This document shows positions 53,962 through 61,721 of a DNA stretch of 64,000 nucleotides, piece by piece. The DNA comes from Falsiroseomonas frigidaquae (GTDB lineage Bacteria; Pseudomonadota; Alphaproteobacteria; Acetobacterales; Acetobacteraceae): assembly GCF_012163145.1 (NCBI RefSeq), contig NZ_JAAVTX010000001.1, positions 558,001-622,000 on the forward strand. Direction: 5' to 3'. The stretch's first letter is position 1, and every line of letters starts with the position of its first letter. The position numbers and the translations under genes were made by a program. The notes below the pieces were generated by a model. It searched no databases. It was not told where the DNA came from and worked only from the letters and a program-made list of their open reading frames with translations.

Positions 53962-55988
53962 CACGCCGCCTCCCTCTGCCGAAGTCGCTGGAACGCCAGC
54001 GACAGCGCGTAGCCGATGGCGGTGGCGAGCGAGAGCACGCCCAGCGCCAGCATGGTTTCCTGCCCGGTGCCGAGCGCCAGCAGCGCCGCCGCCGCGGGCG
54101 GGCCGATGACGCTGCCGAAGCGCTCCGCCAGGCGCAGGAAGCTGAGCATGGCGGCCGAATTCGGCGCGCCGCGCATCAGGCTCAGCCCCGGGATGATCGC
54201 CAGCATCGGCGCCGCGGCCAGGCCCTGCGCCAGGCCGGTGCCGATGATCGCCAGCGGCAGCGCCGTCTCGCGGTCCAGCCACATCGGCAGCAGCAGCGCC
54301 ACGCCGTTCAGCGCGCCGGCGAAGGCGATGACCAGGCCGCCGCGCCCGGTGCGGTCGGTCAGCCAGGCGCCGACCAGGATCGCCGGCAGCATGCAAAGCC
54401 CATACAGCATCACGTTGCGGCCGATCGCGGCCTGGCTCAGCCCCAGCTCGCGCAGCTCCAGCGGCGCGAGGAAGAAGATGAAGCCGCCGAGCAGCACCTT
54501 GGCCGGGATCGCCGCGAACAGCACCAGCAAGGCGAAGCGCGGCTCGGCGAAGGCGGCGCGGGCGCTGTGCCACAGCCCCATCTGCTTCTGCTCGCTGGCA
54601 CCGCCGGCGGCGAAGGCACGCCACACCAGCAGCGCGGTGCCGGCCACCAGCAGCATGGACAGCACGAAGGTCAGGCGGAAGCCGACGCGGTCGGCCATCA
54701 CCGCGCCGATGGCGGTGCCGCAGACGGCGCCTGTCATCACCGCCGCGGTGAAGCCACCCAGGCTGCGCGCCACGCGGCCCTGCGGCGCTTCCTGCGCCAG
54801 GTGCACCTGGCAGGCGATGGTGACGATGGCATAGCCGGCGCCGCAGACGGCGCGGGCGATGGCGAAGGTGGTGAGGTCCGTCGCCAGCGCGGCGCCGACA
54901 TGGCCGATGGCCGCCGGCAGCAGCCCGATCAGCAGCGCATTGCGCGGCCCGTGGCGTGCCACCACGGCGCCGCCGAAGGGCGTGAACAGCGCCACCGCCG
55001 CCACGAAAGCCACGATCGGCAGCGCCGCGCCCATGATGCCACCCTGCCCGCCCGCAAGCTCCAGCGCGAAGATCGGGTTGAAGGAGGTGGAGAGCTGCTC
55101 GGCGAAGACGAACAGGAACAGCGGCAGCCGGGCCGAGGCCGCGCCCGCGCCCAGCCCTTCCTGCACGGCGGCGACGCCGAAGCGCAGCCGTTCGCGCACG
55201 CCGTCCAGCACTGCGCCGGCCCGCTGCGCGGCGCCGGACTGCGCCGCCATCCAGCACAGCCGGTCCCAGCGGTCGTTCATGCGGCGCACCAGCACATTCA
55301 GGTGCCGCGCCACGCGCCCGGCTTCCGCGCCCATGTCGCCCGGCGCGCGCAGCGTCCAGTCGCCGCCAGCCAGCCGCGACTGCAGGCGCAGCACCATGCC
55401 GATCGGCGCGGCCACGGTGCGGGACAGCACGAAGCGCAGGAATTCCGTGGTGGCCAGCAGCACCACCAGCAGCACGATCAACACGTCCCAGCGCATGTCA
55501 TCCAGCGCGGTATCGAGCCGTGCGCGGGCAATGCCCACATGCAGCCAGCCCGCGACCCGCCCGGATTCCAGCACCGGCAGCGCCGCATCGTAGCTGCCGC
55601 CGAGCAGGCGCATCAGCGCACCGCGCTCCGGCGCCACGGTGCCCGCCGGAAGGCCGGCGAAGTCACCCGAGGCATCGCCGGCACTGGCGATGCGCTGCCC
55701 CGCCGCATCGGTCAGCAGCACATAGGCAAGCCCCTGCCGTGCGGCGAGCAGGCTGGCCAGGTATTCATCCAGCCCCGACAGACCGTTGAACGGCACGCCG
55801 AGATCCAGCGCGCGCTGCAGCGTGCGCGCGCCGATGCTGCCGACGATGGTGGCCTCCCGCTCCAGCTCCGGCCGCAGCTCCGTCTCGAAGCTCCGCAGCG
55901 CGGTGTGGGAGACGAAGCCGACGGCGAGCGTCAGCAGCAGCACGGCGACCGCGACGACGCGGCCCACCAGGCGACGATCAGGCGTCAT
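53961..55988 (-). CDS. Fusion of a periplasmic sensor and HAMP domain with an MFS transporter
   Basis: A 675-residue protein with an unusual layout. Helix 1 (about 10-30) and a periplasmic domain (about 31-168) come first. Helix 2 (about 169-192, VLIVLLVVLLATTEFLRFVL) and a HAMP segment follow (PIGMVLRLQSRLAGGDWTLRAPGDMGAEAGRVARHLNVLV). A complete MFS permease follows (about 280-670; GGAVVARHGPRNALLIGLLP is the loop 2-3 motif). Receptors normally place a kinase or phosphatase after HAMP; here a transporter takes that place. It overlaps both neighbours by ATGA. No frameshift is seen, so the fusion is real in this sequence. Its substrate and whether it transports or signals are unknown. Confidence 0.88.
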   Translation of the reverse strand: MTPDRRLVGRVVAVAVLLLTLAVGFVSHTALRSFETELRPELEREATIVGSIGARTLQRALDLGVPFNGLSGLDEYLASLLAARQGLAYVLLTDAAGQRIASAGDASGDFAGLPAGTVAPERGALMRLLGGSYDAALPVLESGRVAGWLHVGIARARLDTALDDMRWDVLIVLLVVLLATTEFLRFVLSRTVAAPIGMVLRLQSRLAGGDWTLRAPGDMGAEAGRVARHLNVLVRRMNDRWDRLCWMAAQSGAAQRAGAVLDGVRERLRFGVAAVQEGLGAGAASARLPLFLFVFAEQLSTSFNPIFALELAGGQGGIMGAALPIVAFVAAVALFTPFGGAVVARHGPRNALLIGLLPAAIGHVGAALATDLTTFAIARAVCGAGYAIVTIACQVHLAQEAPQGRVARSLGGFTAAVMTGAVCGTAIGAVMADRVGFRLTFVLSMLLVAGTALLVWRAFAAGGASEQKQMGLWHSARAAFAEPRFALLVLFAAIPAKVLLGGFIFFLAPLELRELGLSQAAIGRNVMLYGLCMLPAILVGAWLTDRTGRGGLVIAFAGALNGVALLLPMWLDRETALPLAIIGTGLAQGLAAAPMLAIIPGLSLMRGAPNSAAMLSFLRLAERFGSVIGPPAAAALLALGTGQETMLALGVLSLATAIGYALSLAFQRLRQREAA

Positions 55989-56764
55989 GGCGCAATGGCC
56001 TCCATCGGTTGCGGAACACTCTCCGGCATTTGCGCCGCGATCTGTTCCAGCTGGGCCTCGGCCTCGGTCAGTACGGTATCGGTATCGGCGATCGCCACCT
56101 GCAGCCCCGCGGCGAGCGCGGCCGGCGCGGCGCCGGGCTGCATCGCCTCCTGCATCGCGGCGAACCAGCGGCGTGTATGGCGCGTGACCAGGTGCAGGCC
56201 GAGCGCGCCGGCCGGAATGGCGATGGCCAGCGCCAGCAGCGTCGCCTGCATCATGGCGAGCAGCGCGGCGGCCAGCCGTTCATCCACCGCGGAGCGTTCG
56301 TAGCGCAGCAGGATGGCGCCCTCGGGCTGGCCGAATCCGTTGATGATCGGCGCGCCGATGCCGTAGCGGGGGCCATCGCGGAAGCGCCAGGACTCGGCCT
56401 GGCCCTGCGGGGCCAGGTGGTCCCGCGGCAGCGTGCCGCCCATGTTCTGCCGGTCGGTGTCGAACAGCACGACATGGTCGGCATCCGCGATGGTCAGCCC
56501 GGCGATCAGCGGCTCCGCGGCACGCGAGCGTTCCAGCAGCGCCTGCGCGCCGGGCACGCCGGCCAGACGCACGCCCAGTGCCAGGCTGTTCTCCACCGTG
56601 CTGCCCAGCTCGCCGGCCAGGATCTCCAGCACGCGCGCCTGCTGTTCCAGCAGCATGCGTTCGAACTTCAGGTAGTTCAGCCCCGCCGCCAGGCCGCAGC
56701 CCAGCAGCAGCATGGTCGCCAGCACGCCGGTCAGGCGCGTGGCGAAGGAAAGCTCCCCCCTCAT
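55985..56764 (-). CDS. Two-helix membrane sensor protein without an output domain
   Basis: A 259-residue protein with a membrane helix near 12-32 (TGVLATMLLLGCGLAAGLNYL), a periplasmic dCache- or sCache-like domain (TVENSLALGVRLAGVPGAQALL, TIADADHVVLFDTD) and a second helix near 185-205. A short cytoplasmic helical tail ends the protein. It has no HAMP, kinase, phosphatase or cyclase domain. The sensor resembles that of the adjoining HAMP-MFS protein, so the two may act as a pair. ATGA overlaps connect it to both neighbours. Confidence 0.8.
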   Translation of the reverse strand: MRGELSFATRLTGVLATMLLLGCGLAAGLNYLKFERMLLEQQARVLEILAGELGSTVENSLALGVRLAGVPGAQALLERSRAAEPLIAGLTIADADHVVLFDTDRQNMGGTLPRDHLAPQGQAESWRFRDGPRYGIGAPIINGFGQPEGAILLRYERSAVDERLAAALLAMMQATLLALAIAIPAGALGLHLVTRHTRRWFAAMQEAMQPGAAPAALAAGLQVAIADTDTVLTEAEAQLEQIAAQMPESVPQPMEAIAP

Positions 56765-57555
56765 GCCGCCTGCCGCTGCGGCGTGCAGGTCTCCCCGTGA
56801 AGCGGCATGAAGGCGTCTCCCAGAACCTGCGCGTAGTCGCGCGCACGCACGATCGGAATGGGCAGGGCGGCGAAATCCGCGGCGCTGGGAAAGCGGAAAT
56901 AGGCGCCCCCCGCGGGCTGCGGCGTGCCAGCCGGCTGGCTGCCGCGCGCCAGCGTGGTGGCGGCCGTCGCGGCAATGGCGACACCACCGCGATACAGCCC
57001 CGCCGTGTGCCACATCAGCGACCGCGTGGCATCGAAGGGCACCCGCGCCACGCCGAGGATCGGTCCGGTATCGATGCCGCGATCCACCATGTGCACGGTG
57101 CAGCCCAGTTCCCGTTCGCCGCGCAGCACCTGCCAGAAGGGCGCGAACAGGCCGCGATAGCCCGGCAGCGCGCCGGGATGGACGTTGACGATGCCGCGCG
57201 GCACCGCATCAATCACGCGCTGCGGAAAGATCAGGCTGAAGCGCGCGGAGATGACGATGTCCGGCTTGAAGGCCAGCAGCGTTGCGGCCCCGCCATCGGC
57301 GCGCATGTCATGCAGCGGGACCCATTCGTCCGTGTGCGGCAGGCCGGGGGTCGGCGGCTCCATCATCGCCAGCGTGTCGATGGCGACATCGCGTTCCAGC
57401 AGCTTCATCAGCCGCAGCGCCGGAACGTCGTCCTCCGCCTGGCGCGTCTTGACGCTGCAGAAGAAGCGCAGCTCCGCGAATCCCAGCCGGGCGGCGAGAA
57501 TACGGGCCGCAAGAAGGCCGTGGATGTCCTTCTTGACGCAGATGGCGATCCTCAT
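56761..57555 (-). CDS. Formyltransferase family protein
   Basis: A 264-residue protein with the formyl_trans_N fold that moves formyl groups from 10-formyltetrahydrofolate. The catalytic Asn-His-Asp set is visible as Asn124 and His126 (IVNVHPGALPGYRG) and Asp162 (DRGIDTGPIL). It lacks the C-terminal domain of methionyl-tRNA formyltransferase and more resembles enzymes that formylate amino-sugars. It sits where an adaptor gene would be expected, just after the adaptor remnant, and starts by an ATGA overlap with it. Whether it modifies the exported protein or a surface sugar is unknown. Confidence 0.88.
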   Translation of the reverse strand: MRIAICVKKDIHGLLAARILAARLGFAELRFFCSVKTRQAEDDVPALRLMKLLERDVAIDTLAMMEPPTPGLPHTDEWVPLHDMRADGGAATLLAFKPDIVISARFSLIFPQRVIDAVPRGIVNVHPGALPGYRGLFAPFWQVLRGERELGCTVHMVDRGIDTGPILGVARVPFDATRSLMWHTAGLYRGGVAIAATAATTLARGSQPAGTPQPAGGAYFRFPSAADFAALPIPIVRARDYAQVLGDAFMPLHGETCTPQRQAA

Positions 57556-57713
57556 GCCGCGCTCCCGTGGATCTGCGGCGTGGCGGCCAGGTTGTCGACC
57601 ACGATGCGCGACGCGGGCCTTCGGTCGCCACCGCGGATGACGGTCGCCAAGGCAACCGCCCCGCCACGGAATGACGGTGGGCTGCCGGGTGCGCGACTGG
57701 CAAGTGCGCTCAT
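57552..57713 (-). pseudogene. Remnant of the HlyD-adaptor gene (53 codons)
   Basis: The reading frame MSALASRAPGSPPSFRGGAV matches the first residues of the adaptor at 46800-48212 (MSAPSSSAPASPPTFRAEAV), and about 26 residues align before similarity ends. It lies downstream of leader copy 2 at the same distance as the adaptor lies from copy 1, with the same ribosome-site context (GAGGGAACC before the ATG). The rest is unrelated and stops in an ATGA overlap with the formyltransferase. It may still be translated and so couple the leader gene to the formyltransferase. Confidence 0.8.
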
Positions 57714-59672
57714 GCAGGTGGTTCCCTCTGGCCGGGGTCTGAGAACGGGAGGCCGGGCCGCGCGCCGGGCGGGCGCGACACGAAGCTGGGCAGGCCGGGG
57801 TCCGGCAGCGGGCGGCGTGGCGCGCCAACGGCGCCACATCGTCCCGCGCCGGGCCCCGGAGATCAGAACCTGAACGCCTTCTTGATGGAGTTGCCCGCGC
57901 TGGTCGCACCCTTGCTGATGGCGTTGCCGGCGCTGGCCGCCGCGGAGGCCGCGGCATCCGCAACCGCCCTGGCCTCTGCCGCCGCCCGCTCCACAGCCGC
58001 CTGGGCCGCTGCCGCCGCTTCCGCCGCCGCCCGCTCCGCCGCGGCCTGCGCCGCTGCCGCAGCTGCCGCCGCTTCGGCTGCCGCCCGTTCCGCCGCGGCC
58101 TGCGCCTCGGCCGCTGCACGTTCCGCCGCCGCGCGGGCTTCCGCCGCCGCCCTCTCGGCCGCAGCGCGGGCCTCCGCCTCGGCTCGCTCGGCTGCCGCAC
58201 GGGCTTCCGCCTCGGCCCGCTCGGTCGCCGCCTTCAGCTCGGCCGCCGCCTTCTCCGCCGCCTTCTCGGCCGCCGCCTTCACCTCGGCCGCAACCTTCTC
58301 AGCCGCCGCCTGCGCCTCGGCCGCAGCCTTCTCGGCCGCCGCCTTCACCTCGGCCGCTGCCTTCTCGGCCGCAGCCTGCGCCTCGGCCGCCGCCTTCTCG
58401 GCTGCCGCCTCGATCTGCTCGGCGGTGGCCTTCACCGCGTCGGTCGCGCTGTCGAGCAGCTTCCCGGCGGTGGCTTCGGCGCTGTCCAGAACCTTCTCGG
58501 CGGCGGCGAGCGTGGCCGCAGCCTTGCTCGCGGCCGCCTCCAGGCCATCGGCCACCGCATCGGCGGCGCGGGCCTCCGCCTTCTCGATCTGCGCCTTGAT
58601 GGTGCCGGCGATGTTGCCGAAGCCGCGACCCACCTTGCCCGCCGCGTTGGCGGCTTCCTTCGCCTCCTTCTCGGCGATGTCGCGCGCCTTGTCCGCGGCC
58701 TGCTCGGCCTTCTCGGCGGCTTCCCGCGCCTCGGCCACCGCCTCGCGCGCTTCGGCGGCGGCCTGTTCCGCCGCCACCAGCGCCTGCGCCTCGGCCTGCA
58801 CCGCAGCCTCGCTGGCCGCGTCGCCAACCGCGTTCACATCGACCGTGCCGCTGACGCCAACATTCACGCCACCGAGCAGCAGCGACACCTCGCCGCCCAC
58901 GCCGATCGTGATCTCGCCATCCTTGTAGCCGGCCTCGACTTCCGCACCGACGCCCGCCGAGCCCGGATCCACATAGCCGACCGACGCGGTGCCGGAGCCT
59001 TCCTCGCCGCCGATCGTCGCTTCCACCGTCACCGAGGCATAGGCCCCGGCCATGATCTCGGCCTCGGTCTGCACGCCCTCCGTGCCGATCGAGACGGTAC
59101 CCTCGACGCCGGCCTTCACGCCCACTTCCGTGGTGGTGGTGGTGGTCGCGGTGGTGCCGTTGCCGAGGTCGTGCTCGGTCGCGACCTCCACCGTCACGCT
59201 GCCACCAATGCCCGCCGAGGCGGTGTAGCCGATGCCGGTGACGCCGACTTCCACGCCGACCTGCGCGCCCGCGCCGGCTTCCAGCGTCACGGTGGTGGTG
59301 ACGTTGCCGTCCGTCACGCTGCCGGTCGCGTAGACGCCAGCGCCGACGCCCGCACCGGCACCCGCGCCGGTATGCGTCACTTCGTATTCGGCGCCCGCCG
59401 CCCAGCCCGCGCCGGCTTCCAGCGTCACGCCGTTCACCACGATGCTGGTCGAGACCGACTCTCCCGTCGAGGCGCCACCCGACACCACGGTCGGGCTGGA
59501 GATGCTGCCGCCGAACTCGGCTTCATCCTCCTCGCCACCACCGGTCGGCGCTGCGTTGGTCGAACCGCTGCCGCCGACGACGGAGGCGAGGGAGCCCTCA
59601 TCAAGATCGACCCATGCGTTGTTGTCAGGAGGGCTCATAGGATGGCTCCGTGGGTCATCTGTTCGGTGCAAT
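57630..59672 (-). repeat. Duplicated segment, copy B (leader gene, spacer, adaptor remnant)
   Basis: Partner of the segment at 48130-49898, longer mainly because of extra coiled-coil repeat units. It carries the truncated adaptor frame. The spacer is recognisably similar (TTCCCTCTG and GCGGGCGGCG blocks) but diverged. Confidence 0.8.
57863..59638 (-). CDS. Large double-glycine-leader protein, copy 2 (591 aa)
   Basis: Paralogue of the 502-residue protein at 48356. The leader ([15 protein letters not shown], then SLASVVGG) is identical, and the beta-rich region to residue 270 or so differs by only a handful of conservative changes (for example YTASAGIGG for YSASAGVGG). The helical region is expanded with extra Ala/Glu/Arg units (RAEAEARAAAERA, QAAAERAAAE), which explains the extra length. 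The C-terminal tail differs only at the end (KKAFRF). No cysteine is seen. Like copy 1 it should be cut after residue 23 by the C39 peptidase. It heads the chain of sensor and regulatory genes. Confidence 0.9.
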   Translation of the reverse strand: MSPPDNNAWVDLDEGSLASVVGGSGSTNAAPTGGGEEDEAEFGGSISSPTVVSGGASTGESVSTSIVVNGVTLEAGAGWAAGAEYEVTHTGAGAGAGVGAGVYATGSVTDGNVTTTVTLEAGAGAQVGVEVGVTGIGYTASAGIGGSVTVEVATEHDLGNGTTATTTTTTEVGVKAGVEGTVSIGTEGVQTEAEIMAGAYASVTVEATIGGEEGSGTASVGYVDPGSAGVGAEVEAGYKDGEITIGVGGEVSLLLGGVNVGVSGTVDVNAVGDAASEAAVQAEAQALVAAEQAAAEAREAVAEAREAAEKAEQAADKARDIAEKEAKEAANAAGKVGRGFGNIAGTIKAQIEKAEARAADAVADGLEAAASKAAATLAAAEKVLDSAEATAGKLLDSATDAVKATAEQIEAAAEKAAAEAQAAAEKAAAEVKAAAEKAAAEAQAAAEKVAAEVKAAAEKAAEKAAAELKAATERAEAEARAAAERAEAEARAAAERAAAEARAAAERAAAEAQAAAERAAAEAAAAAAAAQAAAERAAAEAAAAAQAAVERAAAEARAVADAAASAAASAGNAISKGATSAGNSIKKAFRF

Positions 59673-59677
59673 ATCAA

Positions 59678-59725
59678 AATAACCTGAAGTCGAACCTCGG
59701 GTTATTCTAATGGTGAGATTAGAAT
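59678..59725 (-). promoter_or_regulatory. AT-rich upstream region with overlapping inverted repeats
   Basis: Immediately upstream of leader copy 2 the base composition drops sharply in GC. ATTCTAAT / ATTAGAAT (59704-59711 and 59718-59725) is a perfect 8-base inverted repeat with a six-base spacer. AATAACC / GGTTATT (59678-59684 and 59700-59706) is a second repeat that shares three bases with the first, so as RNA hairpins they would exclude each other. They lie 40-88 bases before the ATG and may be an operator or attenuator. Confidence 0.5.
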
Positions 59726-60348
59726 TTGATTTGTTTCTCCGGTGTTTACGCGAACGACTATCGACCGGAAGCCGATACCGCGTTCCATCCGAAGGCGAGC
59801 CCGAAACGGTCGAACGGAGTGCATGCGCGCACTGCCCAGTTCGCGCGGTTCGTGCCCATGCCGCGCGGCAGGGCACCAGCGGCCGCGCCACAGCCGCCGA
59901 TACGCGGCGCGGCATGCGTCACTCGGGTCAACCCAGGCAGTGTCGTGCAAACAGCCATGCCGCCAGTCCTTCTCGCGCCCCGGGGCCTGGCGACCGGGCC
60001 GGAGCCTGGACGCAGCTGGCGAGATCGGATTTTGGCGATGCGCGAAGATCCGCCGGCTCTGCCGCGGATGCTTCATGGTTCCGGGGAGGAACCGACCGGC
60101 CTGTCTCGTTCAGGCAATATGGCGCGGATTGGTTTCCGACGCGTTGACGCCAGAAACGATCGCATCCCCGGCCAATCATTCGGAATGTGTGGCGGGCGGG
60201 TCCCGGGCGTTTCTCCGCGGCGCAATAGCGGCCGCTTCATGCGGAACCGCGTCGCGCCGCGCACATGGTCAGGCAGGCCACGCCGCCGTTGCGGATGGCG
60301 GCGCCAGGCGGGGTACCGAAGCCGATCCCCGCCCTCCTCGGCCCCGGT
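59726..60348. other. Gene-free region of about 620 bases
   Basis: Open frames exist on both strands, but none shows a family motif, ribosome site or plausible composition. The part next to leader copy 2 is the likely promoter; the rest, up to the end of the amidohydrolase gene, shows nothing I can name. It marks the edge of the exporter island. Confidence 0.5.
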
Positions 60349-61593
60349 TCAAGCCGGGCGGTGCAACTCCGCCGGCTGGCGCGTCACGGTGCGGCGGCCG
60401 CGCTTGAAGGCGGCCAGCACCGGGGCGATGCCGCGCAGCGCCGCCACCTCATCCGGCGCATCCACCACCACCAGGTCGGCGGGCGCGCCGACGGCGATGC
60501 CGTAATCCTGCTGCCGCAGGATGCGCGCGGAATCATCCGTGATCATGCCCCACATCGCACGCACATCCGCGTCGTTGCCGCGCTGGATGATGTTGGCGTA
60601 GAGATTCGCCTGGCGGATCAACTGCCCATCCCCGAAAGGGGTAAATGGGTTCTGGATGTTGTTCGAGGACAGTGAGCACACCACGCCCGCCGCCACCAGC
60701 CGGTTCGCATCCACCACGCTGCGCGGCACGTCCGCATCCTTGTGCCGGCCGCCGAGATACAGATCCGTCGCCGGCAGCACGGTCAGCGCCACGCCGGCAT
60801 CGGCCATGCGCCGCGCCACCGCATCCACCTCCGCCGGCGGCATGGTGGACAGCTTGGTGACATGGCCGATGGCGACACGGCCGCCCCAGCTGAATTGCTC
60901 CGTCAGGTCGCAGACCAGCCGCGTATCCAGATCCGAGCCGCTGGTGCCGCTGTCCAGGTGCATGTCGATATCGACGTCGAATTCCCGCGCCATCTCGAAC
61001 ACGCGGCGGATCTGCGCGGCGCGGTCGCTGTCGTAGTTCGGCGCGGCGCCTACCACCTTCGCGCCGTTGCGCAGCGCGGCGACCATCAGTTCATCGGTGC
61101 CGGGATTGTTGGTCAGGCCTTCCTGCGGCATCACGCAGATCTCGACATCGATGGCCCAGGCGTAGCTGTCGATCAGCGCCTTCACGCCCTCGAAGAAGCG
61201 CAGGCCGATGCGCGGGTCCACTTCCACATGGGTGCGCATGCGCGTGCAGCCATGCAGCACGCACATCTCCAGCGTCCGGCTGGCGCGCTGCGTCACATCC
61301 TCCACCGTGATGTCGGGCTTGATGGCGGAGACACGCTCCATCGCCAGATGGGGGAAGCGCGTGGTCTTGCAGTCGCAGCGGTTGAACAGGCAGGATTTGT
61401 CGAGGTGGATGTGGGTTTCCACGAAGCCGGCGCAGACCAGCCTGCCCTTGCCCTGCACCGTCTCCCGCGCCTCGCTCTGCAGATTGGGCGCGATGGCGGC
61501 GATGCGGCCATCCTGCACGCCGATGTCCACCAACGGGTCAGATGCTGCCGAATGAGGCAGGCGCATCTCACGCAGGATCAGGTCGAGGGCCAA
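60349..61593 (-). CDS. Amidohydrolase family protein (cytosine deaminase-like)
   Basis: A 414-residue metal-dependent hydrolase resembling CodA. It has AGFVETHIHLDKSCLFNRC (HxH near residue 60), TRMRTHVEVDP, DIDMHLDSGTSGSDL, AIGHVTKLSTMP and the C-terminal VGAPADLVVVDA. The probable start is TTG at 61593, seven bases after GGAG (MALDLILREM); no ATG fits as well. It diverges from a Bug receptor gene about 130 bases away and likely shares its regulation, acting on an imported N-heterocycle or amide (inference). Confidence 0.88.
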   Translation of the reverse strand: MALDLILREMRLPHSAASDPLVDIGVQDGRIAAIAPNLQSEARETVQGKGRLVCAGFVETHIHLDKSCLFNRCDCKTTRFPHLAMERVSAIKPDITVEDVTQRASRTLEMCVLHGCTRMRTHVEVDPRIGLRFFEGVKALIDSYAWAIDVEICVMPQEGLTNNPGTDELMVAALRNGAKVVGAAPNYDSDRAAQIRRVFEMAREFDVDIDMHLDSGTSGSDLDTRLVCDLTEQFSWGGRVAIGHVTKLSTMPPAEVDAVARRMADAGVALTVLPATDLYLGGRHKDADVPRSVVDANRLVAAGVVCSLSSNNIQNPFTPFGDGQLIRQANLYANIIQRGNDADVRAMWGMITDDSARILRQQDYGIAVGAPADLVVVDAPDEVAALRGIAPVLAAFKRGRRTVTRQPAELHRPA

Positions 61594-61721
61594 TGCAATG
61601 CTCCGGGATACCAGTGGTCTCGCAGTGCAGCGAACCATGCAGGGGCGGCTTCGTCTACGGCACCGATGTTGCTTTCCCACCGCCCGACCGGATCACGGGA
61701 TCCACAAGGGGAGAGTTTCGT

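Noticed and set aside
52966-55257. A 763-codon frame that appears to extend the binding protein upstream
   Set aside because: The added part is a shadow of the HAMP-MFS gene; a signal peptide and an ATGA overlap place the true start at 53961.
57882-58928. A 348-codon Ala/Ser-rich plus-strand frame
   Set aside because: It is the complement of the coiled-coil repeats of leader copy 2; no start signal or family match.
59702-60264. Several short open frames on both strands in the gap next to leader copy 2
   Set aside because: They overlap one another, lack ribosome sites and show no recognisable protein features.
60320-60365. tRNA-like T-arm (CCCGG-TTCAAG-CCGGG)
   Set aside because: The loop has six rather than seven bases and no acceptor, D or anticodon arms are present; it overlaps the 3' end of the CodA-like gene.
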